From: JBLHKS01 sp047620505
GTDB lineage: Bacteria > Verrucomicrobiota > Verrucomicrobiia > Verrucomicrobiales > DEV007
DNA: 14,473 nt
Assembly (NCBI GenBank): GCA_047620505.1
Contig: JBLHKS010000180.1
Location: forward strand, 1 to 14,473
Reading direction: 5' to 3'
The notes below the pieces were generated by a model. It was given only the letters and a program-made list of their open reading frames with translations. It was not told the DNA's origin and made no database searches. Positions 7,951 to 14,473 of this stretch are shown one piece after another (the first letter of the stretch is position 1; every line of letters starts with the position of its first letter). A program made the translations under genes and the position numbers.

Positions 7951-8131
7951 AGCGCGAGCATGGCTGGGGGTGCTCACCAAAATCACCAGTAAGGGTGCCG
8001 ATTGTCGAGCTGGATGGCAACGGCCCCGGGCCGTACTCAGGACCCTCTTTGAACTCGTTTCCTCGCGCTCGCGATAGCCGGGTGACCCTCTCAATCCTTG
8101 GTCCGATCGTCACTCGGACGCGATAAGACCA
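7951..8131. other. Intergenic region with a short perfect inverted repeat
   Basis: 181 bases between the zinc-ribbon and glycosyltransferase genes. It holds a 15-base inverted repeat at 8020-8034 (ACGGCC, 3-base loop, GGCCGT). No run of T follows, so it is not a standard intrinsic terminator. No other gene or site is recognisable. Confidence 0.4.
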
Positions 8132-9532
8132 ATGGAAATCCCTTTCATTCAGCAGGGTTTCCTGAGACCGTCTGTCATGCCTGACCAACCGCCGCAGCGC
8201 CTCATCTTTCAACTCGGAACCAACAACTGGCAGTCCGAGCAAGAGTTCGCCCCGGGGAGCGGAATTCTCCACGAACAGCATCACAACACGTTCAACGCGA
8301 TGCCCGGCGTCAATTCGCACAGCGTGTTTCCATCCCGCGTCCAACGCTTCGAGCGGCCCGATGTGAGGGTCTTCGAACTCGATCACGACATTCCGATCTG
8401 CGAGTCGGTCTCGCCAGTTTCATCCTATCGTTGGCACAGCATGAGCGAGGATGAATTCGAGGCATATCGAGTTCGGCTGCGCGATTTCGTGATCGCCTAC
8501 ATCGACGAGGTCGAAGCCGATCTCGGGCGGTCCTTCGATCTGTTCATCGCCCATCATGCGTTTCTCAACCCGCTGGTCATGGCCGATGTGAATCGAGAGC
8601 GAGTCGCGCGCGGCAAACCAGCCGTCCCCTTGTTTGCGTTCGTCCACGGCACCGCGTTGCTGATGTTCAAACATGAAATGAAGGGCGGCGACCCCGAGTA
8701 CCCGCCGCGGTTTTATCCGCGCTGGATCAAGGACAAAGTCTTCGATGCGGTCAGCGGCGTTCTGGTGATTTCGAATTCACAGAGTGAGCGCTTTTTGTCG
8801 ATTTTCAGCGACTACAATCCAGAGCGTGTCTTCGTCGCGCCAAACGGAATCGATCCCGCCGTCTTCCACGTTGACGATACGCTTGAGCGCGACACGGTCC
8901 TCTCACGCTTCCCGACCAAGCCCTACGAAGGCAGCGCCGCCGCCCCTTCCAGCATTCCGCCCGGCTTCGACCGGATCGTGCTTTTTGTAGGCAAATTCGC
9001 CGACATCAAGCGCATCGATTGTCTGCTCCGCGCGGCGGTCGCCTACGAAAAGGTAGCCGCGGAGGCCGGTCTGCGCGTGGCCACCCTCATTGCGGGCTCA
9101 GGGCCACTGGCCGATCAACGGCTGTATCAGGATCTGGCGACCGACCTCGGCCTTTCCGGCGCATTCTTCATCGGCCCTCACTCCCAGCCAAACCTGGCTC
9201 AACTCTACAACATCGCCGACGTCGGCGTTTTTCCGACCAAGATCGAAGCGTTCGGCTTGGTCTTCCTGGAATGCATGGCCTGTGGAACGCCTGTCATCGG
9301 AACGGCGGCGGGCGGACCGCTCGAGTTTGTCGATGACACCGCCGGCGAACTCGTCACCGACTTCGAAAGCAACGAGGAATTCACCACCGCTTTGGGCGAA
9401 ACGATTGCCCGCGCCCTCGTCCAGGATTGGAAGCGCGGCAAGGCGGCCGCGGCGCTCGCCATCGCCTCACGCTACACGCTGACTGTCCAGTGTGACCTGA
9501 TCTTGAAGAGCGTCGATGCCCTGACAGCCTGA
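8132..9532 (+). CDS. Glycosyltransferase family 4 (GT-B fold)
   Basis: 466 residues from ATG 8132; ATG 8177 (MPDQPPQRLIFQLGTNNWQS) is a strong alternative because recognisable sequence begins there, and neither has a clear ribosome-binding site. The C-terminal nucleotide-sugar domain is typical: LFVGKFADIKRIDCLL (284-299), AGSGPL (321-326) and the E-x7-E motif with Glu372 and Glu380 in EAFGLVFLE, followed by CGTPVIGTAAGG. APNGID at 236-241 marks the domain junction. The N-terminal acceptor domain (HEQHHNTFNAMPGVNSHS at 47-64) is less familiar. It should transfer a sugar from a nucleotide donor to an unknown acceptor. No signal peptide or membrane helix is seen. It stands alone, without other polysaccharide genes nearby, so the pathway cannot be named. 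Confidence 0.87.
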   Translation: MEIPFIQQGFLRPSVMPDQPPQRLIFQLGTNNWQSEQEFAPGSGILHEQHHNTFNAMPGVNSHSVFPSRVQRFERPDVRVFELDHDIPICESVSPVSSYRWHSMSEDEFEAYRVRLRDFVIAYIDEVEADLGRSFDLFIAHHAFLNPLVMADVNRERVARGKPAVPLFAFVHGTALLMFKHEMKGGDPEYPPRFYPRWIKDKVFDAVSGVLVISNSQSERFLSIFSDYNPERVFVAPNGIDPAVFHVDDTLERDTVLSRFPTKPYEGSAAAPSSIPPGFDRIVLFVGKFADIKRIDCLLRAAVAYEKVAAEAGLRVATLIAGSGPLADQRLYQDLATDLGLSGAFFIGPHSQPNLAQLYNIADVGVFPTKIEAFGLVFLECMACGTPVIGTAAGGPLEFVDDTAGELVTDFESNEEFTTALGETIARALVQDWKRGKAAAALAIASRYTLTVQCDLILKSVDALTA

Positions 9533-9557
9533 AACATTGGCATTTAAGGCGGTGTGA

Positions 9558-10326
9558 TTGTGGTATCCGGCGCATAAGACGCTTGAACTCATCGCTCAGC
9601 AGCTGCTGGAGCGCCGCGCGCGTTCGGTTCGAACCGGCGACGGATTCGGCGTACCCAAACCAACGGTAATCCTTCGGGTCATCGACCATTCCGGCCCTCA
9701 CGGGATTCAGGTCGATGTAAGCAGCCATCGTGCACAGGGCGTCTTCGGAATCTTCAAGCAGGACACTGCCAAAGCGTTCCTCCCACAGCGTGCCGCGCCG
9801 CCCGTGTTTCTTGTTGAACCACGCGCACTGCTTAGCCGCGATAGCGGCCCAATTCGTACGAAGCGACACCGCAGAGCCCGACGAAGGAGAGGTAAAAACG
9901 GCGCTTGAGCATGTGCATGAACTTGGAGAGATCGAACATCTGAGCCTTGAGCCGGCCGATGATGTCCTGAGCCCAGGCTTCATTCTGCATCTCCTTACGG
10001 GCATGATTGATGCGCCACTGAACTTCACGAATATACTGGTCGCTGTAGGCGATCTTCATGCGCTTGAGCAACTCTTCTTCGGAGATTTCGGCTCGAAGCT
10101 GGTCCGCACGCAGTTCCCCGGGGACGGTTAGGAGAATGTGGAAGTGATTGGACATGCAACACCAGCTGACGGCCTCCAGCCCCGAGAACTGCAAGAGGCG
10201 AGTCAGCAGCATGCGGAACTGTTCGCGTTCTTCATCACCAAAGACGAATTCACGATTTACGACGCGACTGAAGACGTGGTAGTGCGCGAAGTGCTGGGCT
10301 GGTTCTGCGTAGATTCGGTGGCTCAC
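9558..10326 (-). pseudogene. RAYT/REP-associated Y1 transposase, interrupted and truncated
   Basis: The frame from GTG 10326 (MSHRIYAEPAQHFAHYHVFS) carries the HUH metal motif in SNHFHILLTVP and proceeds to DLSKFMHMLKRRF. Relatives then go almost directly into a WYN- or WFN-type segment. Here 67 bases (9828-9894) come first, ending the frame at a TAA (9832), and the protein resumes one frame over with WFNKKHGRRGTLWEERFGSV and AAYIDLNPVRAGMV. The resumed frame loses similarity near 9560 and runs antisense into the glycosyltransferase 3' end, so the C-terminus is probably also missing. The position I would expect for the catalytic tyrosine (W-Y-N in relatives) is Phe. It is very unlikely to be active. 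The 3' boundary is approximate. Confidence 0.8.
9828..9894 (-). repeat. 67-base insertion inside the transposase, with hairpin
   Basis: This segment separates codons for KRRF and (CA)WFNKKHG that are adjacent in relatives. Since 67 is not a multiple of three, it shifts the frame. It contains the inverted repeat GCCGC-TATC-GCGGC. It might be a small mobile repeat, such as a REP/MITE-like unit, but that is inference; no flanking duplication is obvious and no second copy was noticed in this window. Confidence 0.4.
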
Positions 10327-10417
10327 GGATTGAGCATTCTGGGGCGATTCCCTCTACGGCCAAACTGGCTTCTTTTACATTCACATTTTATACTGGGTTC
10401 AGTCTTCAGCCGAGAGC

Positions 10418-10984
10418 CTATTCTCCCTTGCCTCTCAGAGCCCTCTGAATAGACGTTGTTGTTAGCCAGGAAAAAGCCAGCATCAGTAAAAGGTAAATAC
10501 TTTGGGCTACGACAATGACGATTGTGCTACGGGCATCTTCTCCCGCCAGATCGATTTGCATCCGAAATGAAATTGCCACACCTGGAAGCAGCAATACTTG
10601 AAGAATGATGGGGCTCTTCATCCCGCGATCCATCCCCCAAGAAATGAAATACAAAATACCGGCCCTTACCGCTGCTATCAACATTTGGAGAACTGATTGG
10701 TTTAGGTTTCCCGAGGTTAACGGGTTCTGTAGAAGTGATAGAATCACTTCGATTGCTATTATTGCGTATCCAATCCAGACCAACGTCTTTGCGAAACCAC
10801 GGCCTCGGGACTCGCTCAACGCTTCCATCCATCGCTCAGCTCCATATTCTGCAAGAACCTCACGCCACTCGATTACAGTTCTATGGGAAAACCGAAAGAT
10901 GACGTAAATAATAGCTGCGCCGAGTAAGATAAGTATTTCCTTTCCTCCCGGCATTGAAAACATTGATGTCATTCCAGATTTCAC
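10418..10984 (-). CDS. Hypothetical multi-pass membrane protein
   Basis: 188 residues from GTG 10984; ATG 10972 and ATG 10963 are alternatives. Five hydrophobic helices are predicted at about 16-31, 67-86, 100-117, 124-140 and 153-174. Between helices 1 and 2 is a charged, probably cytoplasmic loop (TVIEWREVLAEYGAERWMEA). The C-terminus is basic (RALRGKGE). I recognise no family. Base composition is clearly lower in G+C than the metabolic genes on either side, suggesting a different origin. It lies between the transposase remnant and another membrane-protein frame on the same strand, 171 bases away. The coding call rests on the open frame and coherent helix pattern, not on homology. Confidence 0.6.
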   Translation of the reverse strand: MKSGMTSMFSMPGGKEILILLGAAIIYVIFRFSHRTVIEWREVLAEYGAERWMEALSESRGRGFAKTLVWIGYAIIAIEVILSLLQNPLTSGNLNQSVLQMLIAAVRAGILYFISWGMDRGMKSPIILQVLLLPGVAISFRMQIDLAGEDARSTIVIVVAQSIYLLLMLAFSWLTTTSIQRALRGKGE

Positions 10985-11155
10985 GAAAAAATTAGAAAGG
11001 GCTTTCGATCCATATTTCCAGCGTAAATAAGATTTAGATACTCTGGACCCTGTCAGTTTTGGGAATTTCAGCCTCCAAGCTAAAATTTGCCTGATCGTCA
11101 GTCTCGGGAAAATACCCTGTCATTGTATTCGTTCTCACTCTCTTTTCCCCGCTTA
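10985..11155. other. AT-rich spacer between two membrane-protein genes
   Basis: 171 bases with no frame worth calling. One 60-base line counted by eye (10981-11040) has 19 G+C, far below the rest of the window. No convincing promoter or terminator could be assigned, although AT-rich upstream DNA of the 10418-10984 gene is a reasonable place for one. Confidence 0.4.
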
Positions 11156-11677
11156 TTATCCTGATTTGTCTCCGAAACGTTTTACTGGTGCCATATTGGC
11201 TGCCGCAAACGCATGAGCGAATACTTCATCTAAAAAATAATAAGTCAAATAACGATCATTCTTTTGGCCTGTGATGAAAAACGGGCGCGGATTTCGACCC
11301 TCGTAGATTGCCCACGGTATTATCCCAATGATAGCTACAAGGACAATACCAACACAAAGAAACCATTTTTTGGCAGCCCGGGGAAGATCTAACTTATCCA
11401 TAAATTCGCCCAAAAACGGAACACAAAGAATAATGATCGGAAAGCAAACGGTCCAGAGCACTACTTTCCTTTTGCGCCGAGATTTCGCCAATCTACCTGG
11501 TTGATTAGAAACCACCGGCACTTGGAGCCATATCTTCCGTCCTTCACCCTCGCCATCGACGCGAATCTTGTAGATCGATGCGGGGCTCGGCTCACCGGTA
11601 ACCGCACAAATGTCAGGGAATATTGGTGATTGTTCGAGCGGTAGCTTTATGCACCATTACTGTTTCTTGTTACTCAT
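11156..11677 (-). pseudogene. Hypothetical two-helix membrane protein with interrupted 5' end
   Basis: A conventional start gives only 121 residues from GTG 11521 to 11156, but protein-like sequence in the same frame extends upstream (KLPLEQSPIFPDICAVTGEP, then IYKIRVDGEGEGRKIWLQVP). No ATG, GTG or TTG occurs in that extension until ATG 11677, and between them is one TAA at codon 7 (11657-11659): MSNKKQ-stop-WCIKLPLEQ. ATG 11677 lies 6 bases after the oxidoreductase stop, a natural operon position. Either a nonsense codon or a one-base shift from ATG 11657 (MVHKAT) explains this; a start at 11521 giving a short functional protein cannot be excluded. Helices lie after GTG 11521 at about residues 20-37 and 53-71. 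C-terminal motif: YYFLDEVFAHAFAAAN. The family is not recognised. Confidence 0.55.
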
Positions 11678-11683
11678 TGAGAA

Positions 11684-14284
<2,601 letters not shown>

Positions 14285-14312
14285 TGACGAGCAACGGTGT
14301 GGAAAACTTCCC

Positions 14313-14473
14313 TTAGAAATTGGCGTAGATTTCGTGCAGTCTGTCTACTGCCCGGTTCCAGGGAACCTCGCGGTAAACGAAGGCGCGCAGCCACCGGATA
14401 AATTTCAGGCTCCTTACAGTGCAGCGCTGGAGGAAGGTGGCCACAAAGTTGGCGCCGCTTTTTTGTGCTTTCT
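14313..14473 (-). CDS. 3' end of an unidentified gene, cut by window edge
   Basis: An open frame enters from the right edge and ends at TAA 14313-14315. The visible 52 or so residues include SGANFVATFLQRC, FIRWLRAFVYREVPWNRAVD and end RLHEIYANF. Aromatic and basic residues are evenly placed and codon use looks genuine, but the family is not recognised; it does not obviously match the missing N-terminal half of the oxidoreductase. The stop is 28 bases upstream of the oxidoreductase start on the same strand, so the two may be co-transcribed. Confidence 0.5.
   Translation of the reverse strand, partial: KAQKSGANFVATFLQRCTVRSLKFIRWLRAFVYREVPWNRAVDRLHEIYANF

Noticed and set aside
8020..8034. 15-base inverted repeat as a terminator of the zinc-ribbon gene
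   Set aside because: No T run follows, and it lies 70 bases after the stop; kept only as a note on the intergenic region.
11657..11677. Six-codon frame MSNKKQ as a leader peptide
   Set aside because: It is in frame with the protein-like sequence downstream, so an interrupted gene start is the simpler reading.

Overview
The window looks like chromosomal DNA from a Verrucomicrobiota or related PVC-group bacterium. The evidence is indirect. A small protein starts with a zinc-ribbon signature of a kind common in that group. There is a secreted FAD-dependent oxidoreductase with a golvesin-like C-terminal domain, and a secreted beta-sandwich protein resembling domains attached to PVC sulfatases. 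A RAYT/Y1-type transposase remnant and an IS66 fragment are also present. No rRNA, tRNA or CRISPR array is visible. The phylum is an inference (about 0.6).

Layout. Positions 1-1406 (minus) hold an RDD membrane protein followed 7 bases later by a SpoIIM/DUF95 protein that runs off the left edge; this is the usual start of a membrane-protein operon. Positions 1555-2290 (minus) are a scar: a SAM-dependent methyltransferase broken by a frame change, preceded by a frameshifted piece of IS66 TnpC. Positions 2373-3590 (plus) encode threonine synthase, which overlaps tail-to-tail by 16 bases with a short-chain dehydrogenase (3575-4297, minus). Positions 4384-5319 (plus) encode a secreted protein with two predicted beta-sandwich domains. 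It converges, 7 bases apart, on a secreted FAD-dependent oxidoreductase (5327-7381, minus). Divergent from the latter is a double zinc-ribbon protein with a C-terminal membrane anchor (7471-7950, plus), then a GT4-type glycosyltransferase (8132-9532, plus).

Positions 9558-11677 are the accessory-looking part: a RAYT transposase interrupted by a 67-base insertion, a five-helix membrane protein of unknown family, and a second membrane-protein gene whose 5' end has an in-frame stop. G+C drops sharply over the last two. Positions 11684-14284 (minus) encode a large 2-oxoacid:ferredoxin oxidoreductase chain carrying the iron-sulfur and thiamine-pyrophosphate parts of NifJ but not its N-terminal half. 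The 3' end of an unidentified gene on the same strand reaches the right edge.

Functionally this is a mosaic of amino-acid metabolism, redox enzymes and secreted or envelope proteins, not one system. I found no convincing new defence or biosynthetic system. The observations most worth checking are an over-represented 10-base palindrome (AGCAGCTGCT, six copies), the unusual domain organisation of the PFOR-like chain, and three decayed genes whose lesions can be located to the base or nearly so.
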